A stretch of 64,000 bases of DNA from Kitasatospora sp. NBC_00374 (GCF_041434935.1 NZ_CP107964.1:7299001-7363000); one strand, 5' to 3'; shown: positions 25,048 to 34,529, numbered from the stretch's first letter. Notes: generated from the letters alone by a model not told the origin. Numbers and translations are program-made.

Positions 25048-26085
25048 TCAGTGGCAGGTGGCCCCGGAGGTCTTCCAGCTGGCGGCGTCGACCATGGTGC
25101 TGGGGGCGAAGGACTCCGCGGGCATCTCCCGGCCGTTCCTGAGCCGCTCGAAGACGGTCTGGACGGCGAGCGCGCCGACGGCCCTGCCGTTGATGAACAG
25201 GGCGGCCCGCATGCCGGTCGGTCTGCCGGAGACCCAGCTGCGGCACGCGAGGTAGGCGCCGAGGCCGACGCCGATCACGTTGTCGGGGCTGACCCCGGCC
25301 TCCTGCAGGGCGGTGACGGCGCCCAGGACGTTCTCGTCGTTGCAGCCCCAGACCACCCAGTGCCGGACGCCGGGGCGCTCGGCCGCGACCGTCGCCGCGA
25401 CCTTCTGCTGCGCGCCGGCCACCGTGTTGTCCGTGCCGAGGTCGAGCGTGGCCACCTGGCCCGCCTGCAGGAAGGCCTCGGCCGCACCGTCGACCCGCTC
25501 CCGGCAGACGCTCACGTCGTGCCGCCAGACCGAGACCACCCGGGTGTCGGCCGCCTTCCACCCGGCCTTGCGGTACTCCTGGGCCGCCCGCCGGCCGACC
25601 TCGAAGCCCGTCTGCGCGCCGCTGAAGCCCACCCGGGGTACCAGCCGCTGGTGGGCGCACACGGTGGGGTCGGCCAGGTTGGTGCAGATCTGGTCGTCGG
25701 AGGTCAGCAGCGCGACCCCGGCGTCCCGGGTGATCTTCGCGACCTGCGGGCCCACCGCCGGGTCCGGCACCACGACGATCACACCGTGGGCCCCGCCGTC
25801 GACGGCGGAGCGGACCTCCCGGACGGTCCGGTCGGCGTCCGTGCCGACATCGACCACCTTCAGCTCGACGCCGAGTTCGGCGGCCCTGGCCCTGGCCCCG
25901 TCCGCCTCGTCGAGGAAGTACTGCTGGTCCCCCTGCTTCTGCAGGTAGACGAGCGAGATCGGGCCCTTGACCCGGGCCGTCCCGTCCGAGGACTTCTGCT
26001 GCCCGGGAGAGCAGGCGGGGAGGCAGAGCACGGTGAGAGCGGCGATGACGGCGACTCTCGTACGGTGCGCCGTTGCACGGAACAT
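25048..26085 (-). CDS. Sugar-type ABC transporter substrate-binding lipoprotein
   Basis: A 345-aa exported lipoprotein. It has a short basic N-terminus, a hydrophobic core and the lipobox LPAC with lipidation Cys25. The mature part has the periplasmic-binding-protein type I fold (ribose/arabinose type): ISLVYLQKQGDQQYFLDE, then GVIVVVPDPAVGPQ and TRVVSVWRHDVS. Hinge strands come from both lobes. It would bind a sugar or sugar-like ligand outside the cell. No permease or ATPase gene is adjacent, so it is an orphan; it may serve a transporter elsewhere or act as a sensor. ATG 26085 follows a weak AGAGGG. Confidence 0.85.
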   Translation of the reverse strand: MFRATAHRTRVAVIAALTVLCLPACSPGQQKSSDGTARVKGPISLVYLQKQGDQQYFLDEADGARARAAELGVELKVVDVGTDADRTVREVRSAVDGGAHGVIVVVPDPAVGPQVAKITRDAGVALLTSDDQICTNLADPTVCAHQRLVPRVGFSGAQTGFEVGRRAAQEYRKAGWKAADTRVVSVWRHDVSVCRERVDGAAEAFLQAGQVATLDLGTDNTVAGAQQKVAATVAAERPGVRHWVVWGCNDENVLGAVTALQEAGVSPDNVIGVGLGAYLACRSWVSGRPTGMRAALFINGRAVGALAVQTVFERLRNGREMPAESFAPSTMVDAASWKTSGATCH

Positions 26086-26424
26086 GAGGCCCTCTGGCGA
26101 GTGTCACGGATCGAGGGCCGCCGGTCCGCGAGCGGTCGGTTGCGCTGATCCTGGGGGGCAGGCGTGGGCCGGTGGCCGGACCACGTCTCGGAGCAGGGGG
26201 CAGCGCGCCGGTCGGACGGCGCCGAGCCACCACTGTTGGTTGTAGCGGGTGTTGCGGGTCCATCGCCGGAACGACTCGCCGTGGCGGGCGTACTGGCCCC
26301 GACCTGCGCCGGTACTGGCGAACTCCCCTTCGAATCGAGGCACTTGACATCGCACCCGCCGGCGCTCGCCCCGGGCCCGGCGTGCCGGTCGGCGGGCCGG
26401 GCCACCGACCGGCAGAGTGGACCC
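26086..26424. other. Divergent intergenic region, no gene seen
   Basis: 339 bp between the lipoprotein start (minus) and the phosphodiesterase start (plus). A TTGACA occurs at about 26344-26349 without a matching -10 at the right distance. A long frame crosses it on the plus strand but looks like extension of the phosphodiesterase frame. I see nothing else. Confidence 0.4.
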
Positions 26425-26958
26425 GTGCGCATCCTGCTGATCTCGGACACCCACGTCCCGTCCCGCGCCCGCCGGCTGCCGGACGCCCTGCTGACGGCCG
26501 TCGACGAGGCGGACGTCGTCGTGCACGCCGGTGACTGGGTCGACGAGGCCACCCTCGACCTGCTGGAGTCCCGGGCCCGGCGGCTGGTCGCCGTGTACGG
26601 CAACAACGACGGCCCGGCCCTGCGCGAACGGCTGCCCGAGGTGGCCCGGGCCGACCTCGACGGCCTGCGGCTCGCCGTCGTCCACGAGACCGGCCCGGCG
26701 CAGGGCCGCGAGCGGCGCTGCGACGACCGGTTTCCCGACGTGGACGTGCTGGTGTTCGGGCACAGCCACATCCCCTGGGACACCGTGAGCCCTGCGGGCC
26801 TGCGCCTGCTGAACCCGGGATCACCCACCGACCGCCGGCGCCAACCCGCCTGCACCTTCCTGACGGCGGCGATCACCGGAGGGCGCCTGGCCGAGGTCCG
26901 CCTGCACGAGCTGCCCCCGCACACCCGACCGGGCGACCGGAGCCGCCCCGACGCTTGA
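26425..26958 (+). CDS. YfcE/MJ0936-type metallophosphodiesterase
   Basis: A 177-aa protein with the calcineurin-like metal ligands in order: SDTHVP (D-x-H), HAGDWVD (GD), GNND (the asparagine), and FGHSHIPW (GHxH). The size and motif spacing fit the small YfcE/MJ0936 group of Mn-dependent phosphodiesterases. GTG 26425 is preceded by CAGAGT six to seven bases upstream and by no Shine-Dalgarno sequence, so the transcript may be leaderless. It ends 28 bp before the GCS2 ligase gene and may share its transcript. The physiological substrate is unknown. Confidence 0.85.
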   Translation: MRILLISDTHVPSRARRLPDALLTAVDEADVVVHAGDWVDEATLDLLESRARRLVAVYGNNDGPALRERLPEVARADLDGLRLAVVHETGPAQGRERRCDDRFPDVDVLVFGHSHIPWDTVSPAGLRLLNPGSPTDRRRQPACTFLTAAITGGRLAEVRLHELPPHTRPGDRSRPDA

Positions 26959-26986
26959 GCGCGGCCCCGGCGGGTACGTGCCGATC

Positions 26987-28180
26987 ATGAGCACCTCTTC
27001 CCGCGAGAACCACGCCCGCCAGACCGCCGCGGGGGAGGAGCCGGGCCGCGACCGCCGCACCGCCGACACCACCGGAGTCGAGCCCCTCACCCTCGGCGTC
27101 GAGGAGGAGTACCTGCTGCTCGATCCGGACTCCGGCCTGCCGCTGCCCAGGGTCGAGGAGGTCCGGGCCGCGGCCGACCTGCATCCCGCGCTGGAGAGCG
27201 CCGAGGTGCAGCCGGAGCTGCTCCAGTCCCAGGTGGAGATCGCCACCCCGGTCTGCCGGGACCTCTCCGAGGTGGGCGGCCACCTGCTGCGCCTGCGGCA
27301 CTCCCTCGCGTCCGCCGCCGAGTCCTCCGGCTGCCACCTGGCGGCCTGCGGCACCGCCCCGTACGCGGACACCACCCCTCCGGCGATCACCGACGCACCG
27401 CGCTACCGCTCCATCCGCCAGGACTTCTCCCGGCTCGCCGACGAGAACCTGATCAACGGCATGCACGTCCACGTCGGGATCCCCGACCGGCAGACCGGTG
27501 TCGCCGTCCTCAACCGCCTGCGGCCGTGGCTGCCGCTGCTCGTCGGGCTGGCCGCGAACTCCCCGCTCTGGTACGGCACCGACACCGGCTTCTCCAGCTG
27601 GCGCACGGTCGTCTTCAACCGCTGGCCGATCAGTGGCGTGCCGCCGCGGTTCGCCGACGCGGACGACTACGACCGGCGGATCACCGAGCTCCAGGACGCC
27701 CGGATGATCCGGGACCGCGGGCAGCTCTACTGGCAGGCCCGCCTGTCCGAGCGCTACCCGACGCTGGAGGTCCGGGCGATGGACGTGCAGTTGCGCGCCG
27801 ACGAGGCCGTGATGCTCGCCGGGCTGGTCCGGGCGCTGGCCACCACCGTGATGCTGGAGGAGCGGGACGGGCACCCGGCGCCCGAGCGGACACCGGAGAG
27901 TCTGGCCGGGGCCGGCTGGCATGCCGCCCGGTACGGCATGACCGAGGCGCTGCACGACCCGGCGACCGGGCGGCTGCGGCGGGTCGGGGACGTGGTCAGC
28001 GATCTCGTCGAGTACCTGACCCCGGCGCTGGCGCTCGCGGGGGACGAGCGGCAGGTGACCTCCCTGCTCCACCGGCTGCTGCAGGAGGGGAACGGCGCCG
28101 ACCGGCAGCGCCGCGCGCTGGAGAAGCACGGGCGCCGCGGGCTGGTCGACATGATCGCCGAGGAGAGCGCCGCCTCCTGA
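26987..28180 (+). CDS. Glutamate-cysteine ligase family 2 (YbdK-type) ligase
   Basis: A 397-aa protein of the GCS2 family of ATP-dependent carboxylate-amine ligases. The signature is LTLGVEEEYLLLDPDSG near residue 37, followed by NLINGMHVHVGI near residue 155 and VRAMDVQLRADEA near residue 265. Family members include YbdK, actinomycete gamma-glutamylcysteine ligases and EgtA-like enzymes. No ergothioneine genes are nearby, so the product is open. The start is uncertain: ATG 26987 and GTG 26978 both have weak Shine-Dalgarno sequences. The first 35 residues look disordered. Confidence 0.85.
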   Translation: MSTSSRENHARQTAAGEEPGRDRRTADTTGVEPLTLGVEEEYLLLDPDSGLPLPRVEEVRAAADLHPALESAEVQPELLQSQVEIATPVCRDLSEVGGHLLRLRHSLASAAESSGCHLAACGTAPYADTTPPAITDAPRYRSIRQDFSRLADENLINGMHVHVGIPDRQTGVAVLNRLRPWLPLLVGLAANSPLWYGTDTGFSSWRTVVFNRWPISGVPPRFADADDYDRRITELQDARMIRDRGQLYWQARLSERYPTLEVRAMDVQLRADEAVMLAGLVRALATTVMLEERDGHPAPERTPESLAGAGWHAARYGMTEALHDPATGRLRRVGDVVSDLVEYLTPALALAGDERQVTSLLHRLLQEGNGADRQRRALEKHGRRGLVDMIAEESAAS

Positions 28181-28181
28181 C

Positions 28182-28211
28182 CCGCCGCGGTGGGAGAGGT
28201 TGCCGCGGCGG
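28182..28211. terminator. Hairpin between convergent genes
   Basis: CCGCCGCGG and CCGCGGCGG form a perfect 9-bp stem with a 12-nt loop, beginning two bases after the GCS2 ligase stop and ending before the convergent oxidase stop at 28240. It is suited to ending transcription from either side. Confidence 0.55.
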
Positions 28212-28239
28212 CGGATCTCCGTCGCGCCCGGAGCGGGCG

Positions 28240-29652
28240 TCAGCTCGCCGCGGACGGCCGGATGTTCTGGTTGAGCCGGAACAGGTTGGTCGGGTCGTAC
28301 TCGTCCTTGACCCGCACCAGCCGGTCGTGGACGGCCTCCGGGTACGCGGCACGCACCTTGTCCTCGGCCGCGTCACCGGTGAAGTTGACGTACGTCGAGC
28401 CGTTGCCGTGCCGCGCGATGTCCTCCCGGGCCGCCCGGGCCCACGCGGCGTGCCTGTCGAAGCCGGCCGCCTCCGGGGAGCGCGCGATCACGTTGCACAT
28501 GACGCCCGCGTCCCGCTGGCTGAAGGCGGTCGCGTCCGCCGGGATCCGGGCGAAGGCGCCGCCCAGCTGGTGCAGGTGCACCTCGCTGAAGGGCGTCGGC
28601 GTCGCCAGGTGAGCGTCCAGCACCGACTCGATCGCCGCGTCGGTCGGCTCGATGAAGGCCGAGGTGAAGTAGTTGTGGGCGCCGCGCGTCCACAGCGGAT
28701 CCAGCAGCGCCTGCATGCCGAGGTACGGCATCGGGCCCAGGACGTCGGCGATCGGGGTGCCGAGCGAGCGCAGCGGCCGGACGGCCGCCTCCCCGGCCTC
28801 GGCGGGGCCGGCGTACATCGCCACGATCACCACGACCCGGGTGCCGTGCACCTCCTCGGGCAGGAACGGCAGCGGGGGCGCCGTGGTGAGGTTGACCAGC
28901 GTGGTCAGCTCGTCGGGCATCCCGCCGCAGGCCTCGCGCCACCGGGTGATCACCTCTCGGGCCTCGTCGAGCGGGTAGACGACCAGCCCGGCGAGCACCT
29001 GCGGCCCCACCGGGTGCAGCTCGAACTCGAACGAGGTGACGACCCCGAAGTTGCCGCCGCCGCCGCGCAGTGCCCAGAACAGGTCGGCGTTCTCCTCGGC
29101 ACTGGCGTGCACCAGCCGGCCGTCCGCGGTGACGACGTCGGCGGCCACCAGGTTGTCGCTCGCCAGACCGTCCCGGCGGACCAGCCAGCCGAACCCGCCG
29201 CCGAGGGTGAAGCCGGCGATCCCGGTCGAGGTGACCAGGCCGCCGGTCACCGCGAGGCCGAAGGCCTGGGTCTCGTGGTCGAGCTCCCCCCAGGTCAGCC
29301 CGGGCTGGGCGACCACCCGGCGGCGGTCGGGGTCGACCCGCACACCCTTCATCGCGGACAGGTCGATGACGATCCCGCCGTCGCAGGTCGAGAAGCCGGC
29401 GATGCTGTGGCCGCCGCCGCGCACCGCGACGAGCAGGTCCTGGCTGCGGGCGAACTCGACCGCCCGGATCACGTCGGCCGTCCCGGCGCAGCGCACCACC
29501 AGGGCCGGCCGCCGGTCGTGGGCGGCGTTCCAGACCGCCCTGGCCTCGTCGTACGCGGGGTCGTCGGGGCGTACCAGGGTGCCGCGCAGCGCGGCCTCCA
29601 GCTCGCCGATGGTGGCGTCCCCGAGGACTCCCTCTGCCGTGTCGATGGACAT
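28240..29652 (-). CDS. FAD-linked oxidase, berberine-bridge-like
   Basis: A 470-aa flavoprotein of the PP-loop/VAO class. The FAD motif VRGGGHSIAGFSTC contains the His that usually bonds the 8-alpha position. TSTGIAGFTLGGGFGWL follows, in which the second anchoring Cys of bicovalent enzymes is absent, so FAD is probably singly linked. GGGGNFGVVTSFEFEL is the substrate-side strand. The C-terminal BBE segment (VKDEYDPTNLFRLNQNI) is complete. ATG 29652 follows a strong AAGGAGG. The gene lies 81 bp downstream of the SARP-like regulator, and its promoter region carries SARP-type direct repeats. It is therefore the likely direct target. The substrate is unknown. Confidence 0.87.
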   Translation of the reverse strand: MSIDTAEGVLGDATIGELEAALRGTLVRPDDPAYDEARAVWNAAHDRRPALVVRCAGTADVIRAVEFARSQDLLVAVRGGGHSIAGFSTCDGGIVIDLSAMKGVRVDPDRRRVVAQPGLTWGELDHETQAFGLAVTGGLVTSTGIAGFTLGGGFGWLVRRDGLASDNLVAADVVTADGRLVHASAEENADLFWALRGGGGNFGVVTSFEFELHPVGPQVLAGLVVYPLDEAREVITRWREACGGMPDELTTLVNLTTAPPLPFLPEEVHGTRVVVIVAMYAGPAEAGEAAVRPLRSLGTPIADVLGPMPYLGMQALLDPLWTRGAHNYFTSAFIEPTDAAIESVLDAHLATPTPFSEVHLHQLGGAFARIPADATAFSQRDAGVMCNVIARSPEAAGFDRHAAWARAAREDIARHGNGSTYVNFTGDAAEDKVRAAYPEAVHDRLVRVKDEYDPTNLFRLNQNIRPSAAS

Positions 29653-29705
29653 CGTCGGCCTCCTTGCTCCGGGTTGCGGCTCCGGGTCTCGCTTCGATAC
29701 CGGGA

Positions 29706-29753
29706 ACGTTAGGAGGCGCCGCTTTGCAGCGGGTTAGCGGCGGCTTTGCACCA
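29706..29753 (-). promoter_or_regulatory. SARP-type promoter: three 11-bp direct repeats plus -10
   Basis: On the plus strand the units GCTTTGCAGCG (29721), GGTTAGCGGCG (29732) and GCTTTGCACCA (29743) follow each other with an exact 11-bp period. The outer two share GCTTTGCA. On the minus strand a TAACGT -10 box (29706-29711) lies nine bases beyond the last repeat. Direct repeats at one-turn spacing, about 8 bp from the -10, are the known binding layout of AfsR/SARP proteins. The repeats overlap the 3' end of the SARP gene and face the oxidase. Confidence 0.65.
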
Positions 29754-32700
29754 CCGTGCGCCGCAGGTGGGCCAGGCCCCGGGCATCACCCAGCCGGGTG
29801 AAGAACGCCAGTGCGCGGGCGTCGGCCGCGTCGGCGGCGGCCCGGTCGCCCTCCTGCCGGGCGAGCTCGGAGAGCATGACCGCGACCCAGCCGACGGCGC
29901 ACACCGACCCGGGCACGCCGTCGAGCTCCAGCGCCCGGACGAACAGTGCCCTGGCCCCGGGGAGGTCGCCGGCGGCGCGGGCCACCAGACCGAGGTGGAG
30001 CAGGCTGTTGGTGAGACCCGGAATGTCGTCGGTCTCCTCGAACCCGGCCCGGGCCCGCCCGATCGCCGACCGGGCGCCGTCGAGGTCGCCGACGGCCATG
30101 GCCAGCAGGCCGAGGCTGCCGAGCGTGATCCCGACCTCCCGGCGGTCGCCGAGCCGGCGCCTGATCAGGAGGCTCCGGTCCAGGTGGGCCCGCGCCTCGT
30201 CGTACGCCCGCCGGACGCGGCACAGGTTGCCGAGGGTGTTGAGGGCGAGCGCCTCGCCCCGGGCGTCACCGAGGGTGCGGAAGCAGTCGACGCTCTGCTC
30301 GGCCGCCGCGCGGGCCTCCTTGGCGGCGCCGTCCAGCCGGGCCGCCCGGGCGAGGTTGGCCAGCGCGTAGCCACGGGCCTGTGCGGCGCCCACCAGCCGT
30401 CCGACCAGCACGGTCTCCTCGAAGGACACGGCGACGCCGGCCTCGGTGTCCTCCTCGACCGCGTACCCGGGGGTCATCACCGGGAAGAACGGCCGGGCGC
30501 CGCCGTCGACCTCGGTGAGCAGGCGCAGGCCGGCGGCGAAGAACCCCCGGGCCGCCCGGCCGTCACCGCGGCAGACCGCGGCGACGCCCCGCTGGTGGGC
30601 GGCGGCCGAGAGCAGTGTCGGCGCGCCGTCGGCGAGGTCGCAGGCCCGGTCGAGGGCGGCCGCGGCCCGGTCCCAGCTGCCGTGCATCCACTCCAGCAGC
30701 GCCTGCTGGTAGTGCGCGGTCGCCTGCGCGGGCCGGTCTGCCCGGGCCTCGTGGATCGCGACGATCTCGGCGCCGATCCCGGGCAGCCCGGAGGAGTCGC
30801 CGAGCCGGATCGCGAGGACGCCCTGCCCGACGAGCGCCCGGGCCCGCAAGGGCGTCGGCTCGGGCGCGGCCGCGAGCGCGTCGTCTAGCCGGCGCCGCCC
30901 CTCGGCGAGGTAGCCGCGCTCGGCCCAGAACAGCCGCAGGGCGACGGCCAGCCGGAGCGCGTCCCGGGGCTCGCCGTCGAGTGCCGAGCGCAGGGCGGCA
31001 CGGAGGTTGTCGTGGTCGGCCTCGAGCCGCAGCGAGGTGGCGGCGACCCCCCGGCGGTCCGGGTCCTCGTGATCCGGGTCCGGCGCGTCCGGGTCCTCGT
31101 GCTCCGGGTCCGGCGAGTCCGGGTCGTACGACTCGGCGAGCGCGAGGTAGAAGCCGCGGTGCCGACGCTCCGTCGCGGCGGTCTCCCCGCTCTCGCGCAG
31201 CCGCTCCCGGGCGTACTGCCGGATCGTCTCCAGCAGGCGGTAGCGCACCTCGTCGTCGTGGCGTTCGACCAGCACCAACGATTTGTCGACCAGTCGACCG
31301 AGCAGGTCCAGGACGCCCGCGGGGCCGGTGCCGTCGGTGCACACCTGCTCGACGGCCGCCAGCGCGAAGCTGCCGGTGAACACCGCCAGCCGCCGGAAGA
31401 GCACCCGCTCCTCGGGGGAGAGCAGCTGATGGCTCCACTGCAGGGTCGCCAGCAGGGTCTGATGACGGGTCACCGCGTGCCGGCTGCCCTGCCCGAGCAG
31501 GGTGAGCGCGTCGTCCAGCCGCTCGGCGATCTGCCGGGGCGCCAGCATCCGGACCCGGGCGGCCGCCAGTTCCAGGGCCAGCGGGATCCCGTCCAGGCGG
31601 AAGCAGATCTGGGCGACGTCCGCCGCGTTGTCCTGGTCCAGCCGGAAGCCCGGGACGACCTCCGCGGCCCGCTCCGCGAACAGCCGCACGGAGGCGAACC
31701 GGCCGAGCTCGGCCGGCGGCGGCAGCCGGCGGACGTCCGGCAGCGCGAGCGAGGGTACCCGCCAGGTGCGCTCGCCGTAGGCCTGCAGCGGCTCACGGCT
31801 GGTCGCCAGCACGACCACCCCCGGACAGCGGGCCAGGAGCTCGGCGACCAGCGCCGCGCAGGACTCGATCAGGTGCTCGCAGTTGTCGAGCAGCAGCAGC
31901 AGTTCCCGTCCGGCGAGCTGACCGACCAGCGCCGCCCGGCTCCCGGTGCCGGAGGACAGCTGGAGGCCGAGGGCGGTGGCGACCGCCTCCGGGACGAACC
32001 CCGGGTCGGTGAGCGCGGCGAGGTCCACGAACCAGACGCCGTCGCGGACGGCCTCGACGCGGCGGTCCGCGACCGTGAGCGCGAGTCGGGTCTTGCCGCA
32101 GCCACCGGGGCCGGTCAGGGTCAACAGGCGGCTGCGCGCCAGCAGTTCGCCGACCTCGCCGACCTCGCGCCGGCGGCCGATGAAGCTGGTCGTCTGCGCC
32201 GGGAGGTTGTGGCGGTGGACGGCGCCGTCGTCGGGAGGGTCCTCGACCGATCCCGCCAGCAGGTCGCGGTAGAGCTCGCGGGTCTGCGGGTCCGGGTCGG
32301 AGCCCGAGGAGTCGCGCAGCCCGTCGCGCAGCCGCTCGTAGACCGCCAGCGCCTCCGGCCGCCGCCCGGTCGCGGCGAGGGTCCGCATCAGCGCGCGGTG
32401 GCCCGGCTCGGTCAGCCCGGCGCCCGCGGCCTCCAGCACCTCGACCGCCTCGGCGGCGCGGCCCTCCCGCTCCAGCGCCTCGGCGAGGGCCAGGCGCAGC
32501 GCGCTGCGCCTGGCGGTGACGGCGTCGCGGGCCTCCTGTGTCCACGGTTCGAAGGTGTCCTCGGGCAGCAGCTCGCGCTCCGCGAGCGCGAGCGCCGCGC
32601 GCCGCTCGGCGGACCCGCCGTCCGCGGCCCGTCGCAGCGCCTGCGCCAACTCGTCGAGGTCGGTCCGGACACCGCCGTCCGGGCCGAGCAGCAGCACGTC

Positions 32701-32982
32701 GTCGCGGATCAGGACCACGTCCCCGGGCGCCCCCGCGGTGGCCAGTGCCCGGCGTACCGCGTGCAGCGCCTGGTGGAGGTTGTTGGCCGCGGCGGCCGGA
32801 TCGAGGTCGGGCCACAGCAGGTCGTAGACGCTGTCCCGGTGCATGCGGTGGCCCGGTGCCAGGGCCAGCAGTTTCAGGACGCTCCTGGCCTTGCGCAGCC
32901 GCCAGGCCCCGGCCGCGACGTGCCGGCCACCGACCGTGACGTCGAAGCCACCGAGCAGACAGATGTGCACTTCGTCGGCCAT
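29734..32982 (-). CDS. AfsR-like regulator: SARP DNA-binding, BTAD, NB-ARC, TPR
   Basis: A 1082-aa regulator with the AfsR layout. Residues 1-95 form an OmpR-type winged helix (CLLGGFDVTVGG, WRLRKARSVLKLLALAPG). Residues 100-250 are the BTAD helical domain. The NB-ARC ATPase has Walker A GPGGCGKT near residues 290-297 and a Walker B LLLLLDNCEH near 360. The C-terminal TPR region runs from about 620 to 1075. An acidic DPD/EHED repeat sits at about residues 617-640. Large SARPs activate biosynthetic genes by binding 11-bp direct repeats, and such repeats lie right after its own stop codon. ATG 32982. Confidence 0.9.
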   Translation of the reverse strand: MADEVHICLLGGFDVTVGGRHVAAGAWRLRKARSVLKLLALAPGHRMHRDSVYDLLWPDLDPAAAANNLHQALHAVRRALATAGAPGDVVLIRDDVLLLGPDGGVRTDLDELAQALRRAADGGSAERRAALALAERELLPEDTFEPWTQEARDAVTARRSALRLALAEALEREGRAAEAVEVLEAAGAGLTEPGHRALMRTLAATGRRPEALAVYERLRDGLRDSSGSDPDPQTRELYRDLLAGSVEDPPDDGAVHRHNLPAQTTSFIGRRREVGEVGELLARSRLLTLTGPGGCGKTRLALTVADRRVEAVRDGVWFVDLAALTDPGFVPEAVATALGLQLSSGTGSRAALVGQLAGRELLLLLDNCEHLIESCAALVAELLARCPGVVVLATSREPLQAYGERTWRVPSLALPDVRRLPPPAELGRFASVRLFAERAAEVVPGFRLDQDNAADVAQICFRLDGIPLALELAAARVRMLAPRQIAERLDDALTLLGQGSRHAVTRHQTLLATLQWSHQLLSPEERVLFRRLAVFTGSFALAAVEQVCTDGTGPAGVLDLLGRLVDKSLVLVERHDDEVRYRLLETIRQYARERLRESGETAATERRHRGFYLALAESYDPDSPDPEHEDPDAPDPDHEDPDRRGVAATSLRLEADHDNLRAALRSALDGEPRDALRLAVALRLFWAERGYLAEGRRRLDDALAAAPEPTPLRARALVGQGVLAIRLGDSSGLPGIGAEIVAIHEARADRPAQATAHYQQALLEWMHGSWDRAAAALDRACDLADGAPTLLSAAAHQRGVAAVCRGDGRAARGFFAAGLRLLTEVDGGARPFFPVMTPGYAVEEDTEAGVAVSFEETVLVGRLVGAAQARGYALANLARAARLDGAAKEARAAAEQSVDCFRTLGDARGEALALNTLGNLCRVRRAYDEARAHLDRSLLIRRRLGDRREVGITLGSLGLLAMAVGDLDGARSAIGRARAGFEETDDIPGLTNSLLHLGLVARAAGDLPGARALFVRALELDGVPGSVCAVGWVAVMLSELARQEGDRAAADAADARALAFFTRLGDARGLAHLRRTVVQSRR

Positions 32983-33182
32983 TTCGGCCCTTACGGCAGG
33001 CTACCGGGCGGGCGGGTCCATTTTACCGGCAGGCCCCGCCCGCCGCCGGGCGGCAGGCCAACTCTCCGCCCGTCAGCCGGATTTCGACGTCGACCCGGAC
33101 GTGCTCCATGGGGACGACGGGCGGCTGTTGGACGAGCAGACCGGGACGCCGCCGCTCCACGGGCGGGGCGCGCGCTCGCCGG

Positions 33183-34436
33183 CTACAGCCGGACGACCAC
33201 GAGAGCCGTGTCGTCGGTGCTTCCGGGGCCACCGGCGGCCAGGTCGGCGAGCAGCGCGTCGGCGATCTGCTCGGGGCCCAGGGCGCGGTGCCGCACCGCG
33301 CCGGCGGTGAGCCGGGCGAGCCCCACGTCGATGTCCTCGCCGCGCCGTTCGACGAGCCCGTCCGTGTAGAGGATCAGGGTGGCGCCGGGCCGGTAGGACG
33401 TGACGGCCTGGGACCGTGCGGAGGCGTCGTCCCAGGCGCCGAGCGGCGGGTCGGTCGCGGCGTCCAGCAGCCGGACCGTGCCGTCGGCCTCGACCAGGAC
33501 CGGCGGCGGGTGGCCGGCGCAGCTGTAGGCGATCGTCCGCTCGGTGCGGTCGATGACGGTCTGGACGGCGGTGGTGGCGAGCGCGCCCTCGACGGTGAGG
33601 GCGAACAGGGCCAGGGTCTCGAGCGCCTCGGCGGGCCGGCCGGTGGCGCGGATGGCCGCGTTGAGGGCGCTGTTCAGCCGGCCCATGATTCCGGCGGCCT
33701 CGAGACCGTGGCCCACCACGTCGCCGACCGCGACGGCGACGTGGCGTTCGTCGAGGTCGAGCAGGTCGTACCAGTCCCCGCACACGTTCATCGAGCTGGT
33801 CGCGGGCAGGTACCGGACGGCGGCGAAGTCGCGGTGCACGGCCTGGACGGAGGGCAGCAGGGAGCGCTGCAGGGTGACGGCGACCTCGCGTTCGCGGGCG
33901 TGCGCGTCCCGGAGCTGCTCGTTGACCTCCTGCAGCTCCTGACCGCGGGCCAGCACGTCGGCGGCCATCTGCTCCTCCAGGGTCAGCGACCGCCGACGGT
34001 CCTCCTGGCCGAGGTCGCCCCTCAGCTGCCGGACCAGCGCGGTGACCTCCTCCACCCGGTGCAGGATCACCTGCACCCGGCCGTCGGGGTCCAGGACGGG
34101 CGTGTTGACGGCGCTCCAGTAGCGTTCCTCGAACGTCCCGGGACGGTCGGTCGACTCGACGTCGTACTTCTGCAGGGCCATGCTGTCGCGCCGGCCGGTC
34201 CGCAGCACCCGGGCGAGGGAGGCGCGCAGCGCGGCGACGCCGGTGGCGTTCGGGTCGCCCGGGTTGTCGGGGAAGACCTCGAAGACGTGGCGGCCGACCA
34301 GTTCGGCGAGGGTGCGACCGGAGACCTTGAGGTAGGCGTCGTTGGCGTCGGCCATGATCAGGTCCCGGGTGAGGACCAGCATCGGACTCGGCGTGGCGCG
34401 AAAGGCCGCCGCATAGTCGACATCAAGCCCGGTCAC
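33183..34436 (-). CDS. PAS domain SpoIIE-family PP2C phosphatase
   Basis: A 417-aa protein. Residues 1-130 form a PAS sensor (MLVLTRDLIMADANDAYLKV, then VGRHVFEVFPDNPGD). A coiled-coil linker spans about 150-190. The C-terminal SpoIIE/RsbU serine phosphatase has all metal ligands visible: GDWYD, VGDVVGHG, LYTDGLVE and STDDTALVV. It should dephosphorylate an anti-anti-sigma (STAS) protein in response to a PAS-sensed signal. GTG 34436 follows GGGAG, and the PAS fold begins soon after. It is the first of three SpoIIE-family genes here. Confidence 0.88.
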   Translation of the reverse strand: MTGLDVDYAAAFRATPSPMLVLTRDLIMADANDAYLKVSGRTLAELVGRHVFEVFPDNPGDPNATGVAALRASLARVLRTGRRDSMALQKYDVESTDRPGTFEERYWSAVNTPVLDPDGRVQVILHRVEEVTALVRQLRGDLGQEDRRRSLTLEEQMAADVLARGQELQEVNEQLRDAHAREREVAVTLQRSLLPSVQAVHRDFAAVRYLPATSSMNVCGDWYDLLDLDERHVAVAVGDVVGHGLEAAGIMGRLNSALNAAIRATGRPAEALETLALFALTVEGALATTAVQTVIDRTERTIAYSCAGHPPPVLVEADGTVRLLDAATDPPLGAWDDASARSQAVTSYRPGATLILYTDGLVERRGEDIDVGLARLTAGAVRHRALGPEQIADALLADLAAGGPGSTDDTALVVVRL

Positions 34437-34529
34437 GTGGCTCCCAGGAAGTGATCCCCTTCGGTGCTGCCAATCTACTGAAGAACGGACGGGTCTTCCT
34501 GACGGGCGCGGTTCTCGGCGGTCGGCGGC

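Noticed and set aside
33024..33110. 28-codon minus-strand ORF (MEHVRVDVEIRLTGG) between the SARP gene and the PAS phosphatase.
   Set aside because: No ribosome site or neighbour overlap; may be chance.
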